From NCBI GenBank assembly GCA_900557255.1, contig USSA01000010.1, positions 1-34,969 on the forward strand: a stretch of DNA of 34,969 nucleotides, read 5' to 3'. The translations under genes were made by a program, and so were the position numbers. Under the pieces are notes generated by a model. It did not search any database, was not told where the DNA came from, and saw only the letters and a program-made list of their open reading frames with translations. Source of the stretch: an uncultured Prevotella sp. (GTDB lineage: Bacteria; Bacteroidota; Bacteroidia; Bacteroidales; Bacteroidaceae). Shown here piece after piece: positions 34,884 through 34,969 of this stretch (its first letter is position 1; each line of letters starts with the position of its first letter).

Positions 34884-34969
34884 CTAGAATATCGGCTGGC
34901 CTACACAACCATTAGGCGCCTGAACATGAAGCAGGGCGGCGATGGTTGGAACAATATCGGTCATGAAAG
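34884..34969 (-). CDS. C-terminal end of an alkaline-phosphatase-superfamily protein (partial)
   Basis: Only the last 27 residues lie in the window; the gene enters from the right edge on the minus strand and stops at TAG (34884-34886). The visible part contains MTDIVPTIAALLHVQAPNGC and ends in VGQPIF. A closing D-I-(V/A)-P-T-(I/L)-A-x-L-L motif followed by PNGC(V/I)G is what I recognise from the tail of secreted Bacteroidota alkaline phosphatase/type I phosphodiesterase family proteins (about 520 residues). The active site is outside the window, so the choice between phosphomonoesterase, phosphodiesterase and a sulfatase-like relative cannot be made. It lies 131 bases upstream of susC on the same strand and is probably the first or an early gene of PUL2. 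Confidence 0.65.
   Translation of the reverse strand, partial: FMTDIVPTIAALLHVQAPNGCVGQPIF

Overview
The window looks like a chromosomal piece of a gut or oral Bacteroidota, most likely Prevotellaceae (Prevotella/Segatella type). The reasons are two SusC/SusD pairs, AQ-type signal-peptide cleavage sites, lipoprotein SusD proteins, an ATP-type PEP carboxykinase, and promoters of the Bacteroidota form TTTG-N19/20-TAnnTTTG, several of which can be read directly. No rRNA, tRNA, transposase, integrase or CRISPR array was seen.

Layout. (1) 1-6062, minus strand: an envelope-biogenesis run, transcribed as DUF6242 lipoprotein, DUF6089 barrel protein, uppS, bamA, ompH/skp, probably continuing off the left edge. 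(2) 6263-7876: pckA with a textbook promoter and terminator. (3) 8181-21376: a polysaccharide utilisation locus (PUL1). It has SusC, SusD, a secreted endonuclease/exonuclease/phosphatase-fold protein (EEP), a GH144-like glucanase, a GH3 beta-glucosidase and a DUF4886 SGNH hydrolase on the minus strand. A divergent membrane-spanning one-component regulator lies on the plus strand. The shared control region carries two promoters and five helically phased ACTAY motifs. The enzyme set suggests beta-1,2-glucan (cyclic or osmoregulated periplasmic glucans), possibly with ester or phosphodiester substituents. (4) 21516-26220: upp, a TGS-like/uridine-kinase-like nucleoside kinase, and a Na/Pi cotransporter. 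Between upp and the kinase sit a 264-bp nested inverted-repeat element built from CTCTTCACC words and two related hairpins. (5) 26555-34969: a more GC-rich block (PUL2). It has SusC, SusD, a glycerophosphodiester phosphodiesterase (GDPD), an unassigned toroid-type glycosidase candidate and the C-terminal end of an alkaline-phosphatase-superfamily protein. Its upstream regions are rich in short tandem repeats.

How it fits together. In each PUL the SusCD complex would import glycan pieces across the outer membrane. Secreted or periplasmic enzymes would strip substituents and cut the chain, and for PUL1 the periplasmic propeller of the regulator would sense the product and switch on susC from next door. 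Both PULs carry a predicted phosphodiesterase-type enzyme, which points to phosphate-decorated glycans. This is an inference from gene content.

Most interesting: PUL2 as a candidate phosphodiester-linked glycan system; the phased operator array at 18377-18425; the nested inverted repeat at 22235-22498; the 22-bp dyad repeats before the GDPD gene; and a perfect 22-bp tandem duplication that doubles the start of the PUL2 susC and creates an overlapping upstream mini-ORF.
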